Shown: piece by piece, positions 9,907 to 18,346 of the stretch
Layout: each line of letters opens with the position of its first letter
Numbering within the stretch: position 1 is the first letter of the stretch
Source of the DNA: Patiriisocius_A hiemis
Lineage (GTDB): Bacteria; Bacteroidota; Bacteroidia; Flavobacteriales; Flavobacteriaceae
Reading direction: 5' to 3'
Assembly (NCBI RefSeq): GCF_031846325.1
Contig: NZ_JAVRHZ010000007.1
Coordinates: forward strand, 113,295-177,294
DNA length: 64,000 nt
Made by a program: the position numbers and the translations under genes
Notes under the pieces: model-generated
What the model was told of the DNA's origin: nothing
The model's database searches: none
What the model saw: the letters and a program-made list of their open reading frames with translations, nothing else

Positions 9907-9908
9907 TT

Positions 9909-11126
9909 CTAATTTACAATAGTGTTTCCAACCTCTTGTACGCTCTGCTCTGTTGCTGCAAATGATATTCCAAAAGCCAGGATAGATACTATAATACCTA
10001 GTACAAAAATTGTATATGTCCAACGTAAAATTCTGTATTTTCTGTCTAGTACTTTTCCAAGAAAATATAAATCTTTAGTTAAAGAAGAGTATACATAATC
10101 TCTGTCTTTTAGTAATTCTTCTATGGCCCATTGGTATTGAGATAACTCCATTCTATGGAAATTTCCGAAGAATGTTAAGTTAACACGTTTTTTTTTTACA
10201 TCTTCTTTAGTAAACTCTCCTCTAGTAACATTAGGCCTTGTAGCAATTACAGCAAGTATCATAGTTATCGTACTTGAAACAACAAAAACTGCAGAGGGTA
10301 CAATTAAAAAGGGATTACTGTCTAATTTTGATAATAAGTTGGATAGTACTAACGAAATTATAATTGCATTTACTGATAGTAAAATATTGGCTTTAGTATC
10401 AGCTATATCACTAAGCTTAATATGATTTCTTAGTGCAGTTCTATAAAAAGTTTGAATTCCTCGCTCTGGACTGGCATCTTTATATTTTGCTTTAAGCTCA
10501 GCTTTCATTGTCTCTTTTCTACGCCTTTTTTTATCTTTCTTCTTATCCTTTATTAAGGATGCAAGGTTATCTTCTTTCTGCTTTTGCCAATTTTTCAATG
10601 CATATTCACTATAAAATTGGTGCTTTTCAACTAGAACCTTTATGTTTTCATCTCTCCATTGTACCGGAGTATAGTCATGAATACCTTGTTGTTTATATTC
10701 TTGTCTTAAAAACTCACTTGCTTCTTTAAAATAGTCTTTCCCGAAGTGAGAAGAATCTGCATCTCTTATTATTTCTTCAAGATTACTTTTGGGTGTATCT
10801 TTAAACTTAGTAGCCATAATACACTTATTTACAGCTTCAATAGTTTCTTTGTCAATCTCTTTATTTTTAAGAAATTTAGTGGCAATTTTGACACTCTCTT
10901 CTTCATGACCCTCTCTTGTTTGAATGTATCCTGTGTCATGTAAAAGCGCAGCTAGACGTAACACTTTGGCATCTTTAACATCAATTTGTGAGCCTTCAAT
11001 AATTTCATTGATACTTTTGTAAACCCTTTTGGTGTGTGTATAGTTATGATACAAAAACGTATTTGGGAGGTTCTCCTTAAATAGATTTAGTACAAAATCA
11101 TCAGTTTCTTTAACTATATCAGCCAT
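9909..11126 (-). CDS. HD phosphohydrolase fused to Pycsar-effector-like (PycTM) membrane domain
   Basis: 405 residues. Residues 20-180 are an HD-superfamily phosphohydrolase, with His27/His31, the HD pair 63-64, His74 and Asp122/Asp124 as metal ligands. A very basic linker (about 193-212, rich in Lys/Arg) leads into residues 220-390, which resemble the PycTM domain. This shows the SDIADTKANILLSVNA signature, a hairpin of two membrane helices (about 247-264, 272-295) and a third helix at 369-389. PycTM domains are the membrane-disrupting effectors of Pycsar anti-phage systems. No pyrimidine cyclase gene adjoins, so a defence role is unproven. The HD domain could hydrolyse a nucleotide signal that controls the membrane part. 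It is divergent from the 1240-residue fusion gene. Confidence 0.78.
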   Translation of the reverse strand: MADIVKETDDFVLNLFKENLPNTFLYHNYTHTKRVYKSINEIIEGSQIDVKDAKVLRLAALLHDTGYIQTREGHEEESVKIATKFLKNKEIDKETIEAVNKCIMATKFKDTPKSNLEEIIRDADSSHFGKDYFKEASEFLRQEYKQQGIHDYTPVQWRDENIKVLVEKHQFYSEYALKNWQKQKEDNLASLIKDKKKDKKRRRKETMKAELKAKYKDASPERGIQTFYRTALRNHIKLSDIADTKANILLSVNAIIISLVLSNLLSKLDSNPFLIVPSAVFVVSSTITMILAVIATRPNVTRGEFTKEDVKKKRVNLTFFGNFHRMELSQYQWAIEELLKDRDYVYSSLTKDLYFLGKVLDRKYRILRWTYTIFVLGIIVSILAFGISFAATEQSVQEVGNTIVN

Positions 11127-11179
11127 AAGTCTTAAATTAGATAACCAAATTACAAAAAATATAAGATAGCATATTTCAC

Positions 11180-14100
11180 ATGAATAAAATTAACATCCTT
11201 CTAACGTTCTTCGCCCTTTTTTTTATGAGTAGTTGTGGCTCATTTAAACCTAAATATTTAAATGAGGAAAGTGAGAGTATCCCGGTAATTGAAGGAACTC
11301 TTGAAAAACGGTTTTATTTAATTGGAGATGCAGGCGCTGCAGAAACCTCTGATACAAATGAAGCACTTGTAATTTTCGAAAAATTTATTGAGGATAAAGA
11401 TACTTCGAAAGATCAATTAATATATCTAGGGGACAATATTTACCAAAAGGGGTTACCCAAAAAAGATGATAAGAGAAGGAGTGACGCAGAAAATAAAATA
11501 GATGCACAATTAAATTCGGCAAAAAAATTTAAAGGCAATACTTTATTTATCCCAGGAAACCATGATTGGTATGCTAAAGATGGCTTAAAGGGGCTAAAAC
11601 GGCAAGAAAAATATGTAGAAGATTCACTAGATGATGATGAAGCATTTCAACCAGAAAATGGCTGCCCTATAGAGGAGATTGAAATTTCAGAAAATATAGT
11701 TCTACTAATATTAGACACCCAATGGTATATTACAGATTGGGATAAACATCCTACTATTAATGATGAATGTGATATTAAATCTCGTAGTGATTTCTTTCTA
11801 GAAATTGAAGGAGAACTTAAAAAGAACAACGAGAAAACAATCTTGATAGCAATGCACCATCCAGCATTTACGTATGGGTTACATGGTGGATACTTTAATT
11901 TTAAGAAACACTTAAACCCATCAAGTGGAAAAATTCCACTTCCTATTTTAGGAACGGTGGTTACACAGGTTAGATCGCAAGGTGGTGTTTCTCCTCAAGA
12001 TAGATACAATGTGCGTTACAATGAATTGATGAAACGTCTTATCACGCTAGCTACAGATAGTGATAGAGTAATTTTTGCTTCTGGACATGAGCATGCATTG
12101 CAATACATCGAAAACGAAGGGATTAAACAAATAGTTTCTGGCTCTGGTGCAAAAGAAGCACCTGTAAATTTAGGAGAGGGAGCTCATTTTGTTTACGGCG
12201 GAAGAGGTTTTGCAACTTTAGATGTTTATGATAATGGAGGGTCTGTTGTTACTTTTTATGCACCTGATGAAATGAATGAACCTAAATTAATGTTTAGTAC
12301 AGTTGTACATGAGCCTAGAAAAGAATATGACACTTCGCTTTTAGCAACAGAGTTTTCACCCACTCGAGAAGCAAGTGTTTATCCAGAAGAAAGAACAGAT
12401 GTTTCTAAAGGGTACGAATGGTTTTGGGGAAAGCATTACAGAGATTTATATGGCAAAAAAATAAAATTTAAAGTAGCAACTTTAGATACTCTTTTAGGAG
12501 GGCTTACTGTAGAGCGTAAAGGTGGGGGGCACCAGACCAGATCATTACGCCTTAATACTAAAGATGGGAGAAACTATAATCTTAGAGGGTTGAGCAAGAG
12601 TGCAGTACAATTTTTACAAACTACCGCATTTGTAGAAAATTACATTGAAGATGATTTTAAAGAAACTCTTACTGAAGATATCATCTTAGACTTTTATACA
12701 GCCAGTCACCCTTTTGGAGCCTTAGCTATTCCTGATCTTGCAAATGCTATTGGAGTTTACCATACAAACCCTAAAATCTATTATGTACCAAAACACAAAG
12801 CTTTAGGAAAGTATAATGAAGAATATGGTGATGAACTATACATGCTAGTAGAACGTCCAGACGAAGGTTTTACAGATGTTGCTTCTTTTGGGAAACCTAC
12901 CACTATAGAGAGTACAAGTGATGTGTTAGAAAATACTAGAAAAGATGAGAAATACAGAGTAGATGAGTCTGCATTTATAAGAGCTCGTTTGTTTGATATG
13001 CTTATAGGAGACTGGGATAGACACCAAGACCAATGGCGTTGGTCTCGTTTTGATATTTCTGATGATGAAAAAATATACAGGCCTATCCCTAGGGATAGAG
13101 ATCAAGTATTTGCGAATTATGACGGAGCACTTCTGGATATATTAAAAGTATTAATGCCAGTAACAAAACAATTTCAAAAATTTGGTCCAAAGCAAAAAGA
13201 TGTTGAGTTTTTAAATTTAGCTGGAATAAGACTTGATAGAACATTATTACAAACAGCAACCAAGGAAGACTGGATTGCTGAAGCTGAGTACATAAAAGAG
13301 AATTTAAGTGATGAGGTTATTGATTTGGCATTTACTAAGCTACCTATAGAGACACAAAAAGATTTTTCAGAAGAGATAGTAAAAAACCTGAAACTTAGAA
13401 GAGATGCTATATTAGATTTTACTGAAAAATATTACGATTATATTTCTAAACTTGTTGTAATTATAGGAACAGATAAAGACGATAAAATTGAAATAACTAG
13501 AGGTAACAATGGCATAACTACTATTTCAATTTCTAGAATTAAGGATGGTAAAGCACAAAAACCATTTAAGACAAGAACTATTAAGAGATCTGAAACAAAA
13601 GAAATTTGGGTATATGGCCTTGATGATGACGATGAATTTGTAATTAATGGAAATGGAAATAAACCCATTTTCACGAGAATTATAGGGGGACAAAATAATG
13701 ACAGATATACTGTAGAAAATGGAAGGGCTGTTAAAATCTACGACCATAAAAGTAAACCAAATACAATAGTAAAAAGAGGAACCGCTAGTTATAAGTTTAG
13801 TGATATCTATGATCAAAATACTTATGACTATACAAAGAAAAATAGCACCTTAAATACCATATTTCCTTCAATTGGTTTTAATCCTGACGATGGGATTAAA
13901 GTTGGTTTACAAGATGTTTACACAGTTAATGGTTTTAAAGACAACCCATTCCAAACCAGGCACATATTTGCTGCAAGTTACTTTTTTGCAACACAAGGGT
14001 TTGAACTTAATTATCAAGGAGAGCTTGCAAGAATTTTCGGGAATTGGAATTTGTTTTTTAAAGGTCGATATACTAGTGAGAATTTTGCTCAAAACTTTTT

Positions 14101-14902
14101 TGGGTTTGGTAACAACTCACAAAATATGGATGATGACTTAGGACTGGATTTCAATAGAGTAAAAATGGGACGTTTACACGGAAAGATTGGTGTTTCAAAA
14201 ACAGGTCATTATGGAAGTCGTATTGAAATTACCACGGGGATAGAACGTATAGAGGTAGATAATACAGAGGGAAGATTTATTAATCAAATTTTTTCTGACG
14301 ATGCACCTTTCTTTGATGGTCAAATGTTTGGAAACCTAGATGTAAATTATGAATACAATGGTTATGATAATAAAGTTAGCCCAACTAGAGGGATGTTTTT
14401 TAAATTAAGAACGGGAATTACAACTAATACAGATGATACTGATAAGACTTTTGGTTATATAAACCCATCAATACAGTTTTTTAATTCTATTACTAGAAAT
14501 AGAAAATTAGTTTTGAGTACAAAAATACAGGGTCAAGTAAATGTTGGTGATGACTTTGAATTTTTTCAAGCTGCTACTTTAGGAGCTAATACTGGGCTAA
14601 GAGGATATAGAACACAACGTTTTAGTGGTGAGAGTGCATTGGCTTTTAGAGGAGATTTAAGATATGATGTTTTTAAATTTAAAACAGGACTTCTTCCTTT
14701 ACGCTTAGGTGTTTATGGAGGTTATGACTATGGGCGTGTTTGGGTTGATACCGAAAATACTAGGTCTTCTTCAAATAGATGGAATGATAGTTTTGGGGGA
14801 GGAATTCTACTAAATGCTGTAGAGGCTATAGGAGGAGAATTTGGCTTGTTTTCTAGTGATGACGGAATGCGTTTTAGCTTCTTACTTAGAGTTAGCTTAT
14901 AA
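11180..14902 (+). CDS. Purple-acid-phosphatase-like / kinase-like / outer-membrane barrel fusion lipoprotein
   Basis: 1240 residues. The lipobox FFMSSC places the lipid at Cys19. Residues 45-380 form a calcineurin-like phosphoesterase with the purple acid phosphatase motif set: GDAG (49-52), GDNIY (84-88), GNHD (126-129), AMHH and GHEH. Residues about 400-760 contain GDWDRHQDQW (610-619) and PRDRD (637-641). These resemble the DRH catalytic loop and metal-binding aspartates of atypical kinases (Fam20, HipA, PI4K, CotH types); this assignment is my inference. The last ~370 residues are beta-rich and end in aromatic barrel strands like BamA/TamA surface-antigen proteins (GANTGLRGY, final FLLRVSL). 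The protein should sit in the outer membrane with enzymatic domains attached. It converges with the next gene, overlapping by 6 bp. Confidence 0.8.
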   Translation: MNKINILLTFFALFFMSSCGSFKPKYLNEESESIPVIEGTLEKRFYLIGDAGAAETSDTNEALVIFEKFIEDKDTSKDQLIYLGDNIYQKGLPKKDDKRRSDAENKIDAQLNSAKKFKGNTLFIPGNHDWYAKDGLKGLKRQEKYVEDSLDDDEAFQPENGCPIEEIEISENIVLLILDTQWYITDWDKHPTINDECDIKSRSDFFLEIEGELKKNNEKTILIAMHHPAFTYGLHGGYFNFKKHLNPSSGKIPLPILGTVVTQVRSQGGVSPQDRYNVRYNELMKRLITLATDSDRVIFASGHEHALQYIENEGIKQIVSGSGAKEAPVNLGEGAHFVYGGRGFATLDVYDNGGSVVTFYAPDEMNEPKLMFSTVVHEPRKEYDTSLLATEFSPTREASVYPEERTDVSKGYEWFWGKHYRDLYGKKIKFKVATLDTLLGGLTVERKGGGHQTRSLRLNTKDGRNYNLRGLSKSAVQFLQTTAFVENYIEDDFKETLTEDIILDFYTASHPFGALAIPDLANAIGVYHTNPKIYYVPKHKALGKYNEEYGDELYMLVERPDEGFTDVASFGKPTTIESTSDVLENTRKDEKYRVDESAFIRARLFDMLIGDWDRHQDQWRWSRFDISDDEKIYRPIPRDRDQVFANYDGALLDILKVLMPVTKQFQKFGPKQKDVEFLNLAGIRLDRTLLQTATKEDWIAEAEYIKENLSDEVIDLAFTKLPIETQKDFSEEIVKNLKLRRDAILDFTEKYYDYISKLVVIIGTDKDDKIEITRGNNGITTISISRIKDGKAQKPFKTRTIKRSETKEIWVYGLDDDDEFVINGNGNKPIFTRIIGGQNNDRYTVENGRAVKIYDHKSKPNTIVKRGTASYKFSDIYDQNTYDYTKKNSTLNTIFPSIGFNPDDGIKVGLQDVYTVNGFKDNPFQTRHIFAASYFFATQGFELNYQGELARIFGNWNLFFKGRYTSENFAQNFFGFGNNSQNMDDDLGLDFNRVKMGRLHGKIGVSKTGHYGSRIEITTGIERIEVDNTEGRFINQIFSDDAPFFDGQMFGNLDVNYEYNGYDNKVSPTRGMFFKLRTGITTNTDDTDKTFGYINPSIQFFNSITRNRKLVLSTKIQGQVNVGDDFEFFQAATLGANTGLRGYRTQRFSGESALAFRGDLRYDVFKFKTGLLPLRLGVYGGYDYGRVWVDTENTRSSSNRWNDSFGGGILLNAVEAIGGEFGLFSSDDGMRFSFLLRVSL

Positions 14903-15751
14903 TTCTAGAAAATAAACGTTGCTTCCACCAATACCTATTTTTTCGTCAACAATATAGAGTTTGCTGTTTAAAAAAGTAATGCTCTCTTTTTGAGAAAAAT
15001 GATCAAGGTTTATTTCCTTTACAGAACCCTCAAAAATGTTGTCTTGTTTATAGTCAGTTAAAACCCATATTTTATCATAGCTCAATAAAACGATTTCTCC
15101 TGTAGTATGATTTATGGTTGCCGAAGTAATTTGGCAATCTGTTTTATCTTCACATGTCTTGAATGATGAAACAACATTTGCTTTATCTTCTTTACCATTC
15201 ATAGAAAGTTTATAGAGCTTTGCAGTTCCATCAAATTTTGAGCTTCTATTTCTTGACACTAAATAGAAGTTATTATTTAAAACAAAAAATGATTCTATAT
15301 CAAAATTCCTGTTTTTTTTCTTAGGTGGAAATTTTTCTTGATCTTCAAGTTTAAATTCAATTTTTGTTGCTTTAACTTCTTTTTTATCAAAGAGATCTCC
15401 GTTGGATATTTTATAAATAGTAAGATGCTTTCTCTTGTTTGAATTATTACCAAAATCACCAATATATAAGTTACCCTCTTTATCTGAAGCTAAATCTTCC
15501 CAATCATTATTTTCTGCATTTGTAACTGTAATTATTGTTTTGGTGTTTTTTGTTTTAGGATTGTAACCAAAAATTTTTGCTTCATTTCCAGAATCCTCTA
15601 CCATCCAAATTAGCTTAGTATTATCGATGTATTCAATCCCACTTACTTCAACTAGATCATTGTGTAGTGAGCTTTCAATTGTTAGCTTACCAAAATCAGT
15701 CTGGCAACTAACACTAGTTGAAATTAGAAATATTAAAATATATTTATACAT
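14897..15751 (-). CDS. Beta-propeller-like lipoprotein of unknown function
   Basis: 284 residues with a short lipoprotein signal (VSC, Cys16). The mature part has repeating beta-strand blades such as EDLASDKEGNLYIGDFGNN and SFFVLNNNFYLVSRN, like SdiA-regulated or NHL/phytase-like propellers. No catalytic motif is recognised. Its 3' end overlaps the end of the fusion-lipoprotein gene by 6 bp in convergent orientation. Function unknown. Confidence 0.72.
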   Translation of the reverse strand: MYKYILIFLISTSVSCQTDFGKLTIESSLHNDLVEVSGIEYIDNTKLIWMVEDSGNEAKIFGYNPKTKNTKTIITVTNAENNDWEDLASDKEGNLYIGDFGNNSNKRKHLTIYKISNGDLFDKKEVKATKIEFKLEDQEKFPPKKKNRNFDIESFFVLNNNFYLVSRNRSSKFDGTAKLYKLSMNGKEDKANVVSSFKTCEDKTDCQITSATINHTTGEIVLLSYDKIWVLTDYKQDNIFEGSVKEINLDHFSQKESITFLNSKLYIVDEKIGIGGSNVYFLEL

Positions 15752-15859
15752 ACAGCTTTGATTTTCGGTACTTTTAAAAAAAAAATAACAAGAATTTTAC
15801 CTTTTATCCCTTAGGAATAAAAAAATAGGATGTTGTTTTTGTGTTTGTGAGTAGTTTAA

Positions 15860-16330
15860 TTAGCTTTTCATTGCCCATGCATCTAGCATCCAACTTACTT
15901 TCTCTAGATCTGCAATATAAGAGCCAATCATGTCTATAGTTCCTTCATCTCCTGCAGCATCGGCTTTTTCAACAACATTACGCATTTGTGAGAGTAAAAG
16001 ACCATGATCTTTAAGAAGTACCTTAACCATTTCAGTATCTTTTACATTAGAAGAAGACTCAGAAAGGTTGGTAATTTCAAGATATTCGCTAAAGTTACTT
16101 ATTGGCTGAAAACGTAGTGTAAGTATTCTTTCAGCAATCTCATCTATTTTTAATTTTGCATCATCATACATTTCTTCAAACTTAACATGTAAATCAAAAA
16201 AGTTTTTGCCTACAATGTTCCAATGAAAATTTCTTAATTTTTGGTAGTAGATATGATAGTCTGCTAATAGTGTATTTAGCTCTTTAGCGGTTAAATTTAT
16301 TTTTTCTTTGTCAAGATTAAGATAGTTCAT
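15860..16330 (-). CDS. dps: Dps family ferritin-like DNA-protection protein
   Basis: 156 residues, a four-helix ferritin-like fold that forms a 12-mer storing iron and protecting DNA from peroxide. The inter-subunit ferroxidase ligands fit the Dps spacing: His36, His48, Glu52, Asp63 and Glu67, with Glu52 where E. coli Dps has Asp. The segment NFHWNIVGKNFF is characteristic. It has no lysine-rich N-terminal tail, so direct DNA binding may be weak. It is monocistronic, with a good promoter 21 nt upstream. Confidence 0.93.
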   Translation of the reverse strand: MNYLNLDKEKINLTAKELNTLLADYHIYYQKLRNFHWNIVGKNFFDLHVKFEEMYDDAKLKIDEIAERILTLRFQPISNFSEYLEITNLSESSSNVKDTEMVKVLLKDHGLLLSQMRNVVEKADAAGDEGTIDMIGSYIADLEKVSWMLDAWAMKS

Positions 16331-16351
16331 GATTATTTAATTTAGTTTACT

Positions 16352-16359
16352 CAAATTTA
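16352..16359 (-). promoter_or_regulatory. dps promoter (-33/-7)
   Basis: Minus strand TAAATTTG matches the -7 consensus, 21 nt before the dps ATG. A TTG (16380-16382 on the minus strand) lies 20 nt upstream, the expected -33 spacing. Confidence 0.55.
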
Positions 16360-16497
16360 CATGTCACTCTTAACGCTAGCAAGAATATTATATAGTTTAC
16401 ATTTTATTTAACGAAACTCACTCATTTTTAAGTAAAATTAAGTTATAAATAGATATTCTTTAATGTCTATTTTAGTTCCCTTTTAACCTAATTATTG

Positions 16498-16505
16498 TAA
16501 CTTTG
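16498..16505 (+). promoter_or_regulatory. Candidate promoter of the sulfation/capsule operon
   Basis: TAACTTTG fits TANNTTTG and lies 23 nt before the cysQ ATG. It is the only such box before the 19-gene run 16529-36040, apart from one before wza. No perfect -33 TTG is present. Confidence 0.5.
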
Positions 16506-16528
16506 GCGACTTGTTTTAAAAATTTTTA

Positions 16529-17317
16529 ATGGAAAAATTACTGCATACTATTTTACAAGCTGCTATTGAAGCTGGAGAAGCTATAATGGAAGTCTATATG
16601 ACAGATTTTGATGTAGAAATTAAAGGAGATAATTCCCCTTTAACTATAGCAGATAAAAAAGCAAATACTGTAATTAATAAGTATTTAGAAACTACTAATA
16701 TCCCTATTATTAGTGAAGAAAATAAGCAAACCGATTATTCTGTTAGAAAAAGTTGGGATAGATGTTGGATTGTAGACCCACTTGATGGTACCAAAGAGTT
16801 TGTTAAAAGAAATGGAGAGTTTACAGTAAACATCGCTTTGGTTGAAAATGGAAGCCCTATTCTAGGTGTAATTTACGTTCCAGTTGTTAGAGAGTTGTAT
16901 TTCACAAATGCCAAAGGAACTTCAGCTTTAAAAGTTACAGTTGGAGAAAAATATACAATTGAAGACTTAATAAAGGAAGCTGCTACAATTTCACCGGATA
17001 CTTCAGATGCTTCAATAGTAAAAATAGTGGGTAGTAGGTCGCACCTTAACGATGATACAAAAAAGTTTATTTCAGAAGTTGAACAAAAATCTCCTGTTGA
17101 AATAGTATCTAAAGGTAGTTCATTAAAATTTTGCTTAGTTGCCGAAGGAAAAGCAAATTTATATCCAAGATATGCTCCAACTATGGAATGGGATACTGCT
17201 GCAGGACAAGCTATTTGTAACGCTGTTGGTGTTAAAGTAATAGATAATACAACGCAAGAGGCGTTACAATATAATAAAGAAAACCTATTAAATAACTATT
17301 TTTTAGTTACGCTTTAA
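16529..17317 (+). CDS. cysQ: 3'(2'),5'-bisphosphate nucleotidase CysQ
   Basis: Hydrolyses PAP (adenosine 3',5'-bisphosphate) to AMP, relieving inhibition of sulfotransferases and PAPS enzymes. It is an inositol-monophosphatase-superfamily enzyme: the SEEN motif with Glu64, metal motif DPLDGTKEF (83-91) and the late MEWDTAAG motif supply the Mg ligands. The 262-residue length is normal. It is first gene of the PAPS/capsule run, and the next ATG follows its stop directly, so tight coupling is likely. Its placement with a sulfotransferase suggests that PAP recycling serves sulfation. Confidence 0.94.
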   Translation: MEKLLHTILQAAIEAGEAIMEVYMTDFDVEIKGDNSPLTIADKKANTVINKYLETTNIPIISEENKQTDYSVRKSWDRCWIVDPLDGTKEFVKRNGEFTVNIALVENGSPILGVIYVPVVRELYFTNAKGTSALKVTVGEKYTIEDLIKEAATISPDTSDASIVKIVGSRSHLNDDTKKFISEVEQKSPVEIVSKGSSLKFCLVAEGKANLYPRYAPTMEWDTAAGQAICNAVGVKVIDNTTQEALQYNKENLLNNYFLVTL

Positions 17318-17740
17318 ATGAAAGATGCTTCACATAAAAGGCATATTGCAAAAACAGTTACTTGGCGAATTGTAGGGACACTTGATACCATTATTCTTTC
17401 TTGGATAATCACAGGTGATTTACTTACGGGAGTTAAAATTGGTTTTGCTGAAGTAATTACAAAAATGGTTTTATACTATTTACACGAACGTGTATGGTTT
17501 AAAATAAACCTTTCTAAAGATGGAAAAATACTAGAAAGCAGAAAAAGACATTTAGCAAAAACATTTACCTGGAGAGGAATTGGAACGTTAGATACAATGG
17601 CGCTCTCATGGCTGGCAACAGGGAACCCTTTAACAGGACTAAAAATTGGTTTTGCAGAACTAATTACAAAAATGATTTTGTACTACTTACATGAAAGAGC
17701 ATGGTACAAGTCTAAGTTTGGATTAAAAAATGCTAGCTAA
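17318..17740 (+). CDS. Tandem DUF2061 membrane protein
   Basis: 140 residues made of two DUF2061 units (about 7-62 and 75-130), which by my alignment match at 41 of 56 positions. Each has KRHxAKTxTWR, GTLDTxxLSW, LTGxKIGFAE and TKMxLYYLHER blocks, giving two short hydrophobic hairpins. It is probably an inner-membrane protein. DUF2061 has no established function. The duplication and the position between cysQ and cysC (0 and 3 bp gaps) point to a role linked to sulfate activation or PAPS, but this is inference. Confidence 0.9.
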   Translation: MKDASHKRHIAKTVTWRIVGTLDTIILSWIITGDLLTGVKIGFAEVITKMVLYYLHERVWFKINLSKDGKILESRKRHLAKTFTWRGIGTLDTMALSWLATGNPLTGLKIGFAELITKMILYYLHERAWYKSKFGLKNAS

Positions 17741-17743
17741 CTT

Positions 17744-18346
17744 ATGGAAGAAAATATAGTACCACATAGTTTTTTGATAACCAAAAAACAAAGGAACAAA
17801 TTAAAAAACCATAATGCTTTCCTGTTGTGGTTTACAGGACTTTCAGGTTCAGGTAAATCTACCATTGCAAATGCTGTCGAGGTAGCACTCTTTAAGCAAG
17901 GAATACACACTTACACTCTTGATGGTGATAATGTTAGAAAAGGATTAAATAGTAATCTAAGTTTTTCACCAGAGGACAGAACCGAAAACATAAGACGCAT
18001 TGCAGAAGTTGCTAATTTAATGGTAGATGCCGGAATAGTTATTTTAGCTGCGTTTGTTTCTCCTTATGAAAAGGATAGAAACGATATAAAAAACATCGTA
18101 GGAGAAGATAATTACATTGAAATATTTGTAAATACATCAGTTGAAGAATGTGAACGTAGAGATGTTAAGGGGTTGTATGCAAAAGCAAGGGCAGGGGAGA
18201 TTAAAAATTTTACAGGAATAAGCGCTCCTTATGAAGCACCCCAAAACCCAGCTATTGAAATTGATACAACAAAAACTAGTGTTACTGAAGCAGTTTCAGT
18301 AATTTTAAACCATATTGAAAATTCTTTAAAATTAAACAATGAGTAA
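17744..18346 (+). CDS. cysC: Adenylylsulfate (APS) kinase CysC
   Basis: Phosphorylates APS at the 3' position with ATP to give PAPS, the universal sulfuryl donor. The P-loop GLSGSGKST (32-40), the DGDNVRKGLN substrate motif, FSPEDRTENIRR and the CysC-typical C-terminal GISAPYEAP loop are all present. It is a stand-alone 200-residue enzyme, not fused to CysN. The stop overlaps the cysD start by 8 bp. Confidence 0.96.
   Translation: MEENIVPHSFLITKKQRNKLKNHNAFLLWFTGLSGSGKSTIANAVEVALFKQGIHTYTLDGDNVRKGLNSNLSFSPEDRTENIRRIAEVANLMVDAGIVILAAFVSPYEKDRNDIKNIVGEDNYIEIFVNTSVEECERRDVKGLYAKARAGEIKNFTGISAPYEAPQNPAIEIDTTKTSVTEAVSVILNHIENSLKLNNE

Noticed and set aside
9909..11126. Complete Pycsar defence system
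   Set aside because: No pyrimidine cyclase lies beside the PycTM-like gene. The neighbours are a GAF protein and the phosphatase fusion in opposite orientations, so only an orphan effector-like protein can be claimed.
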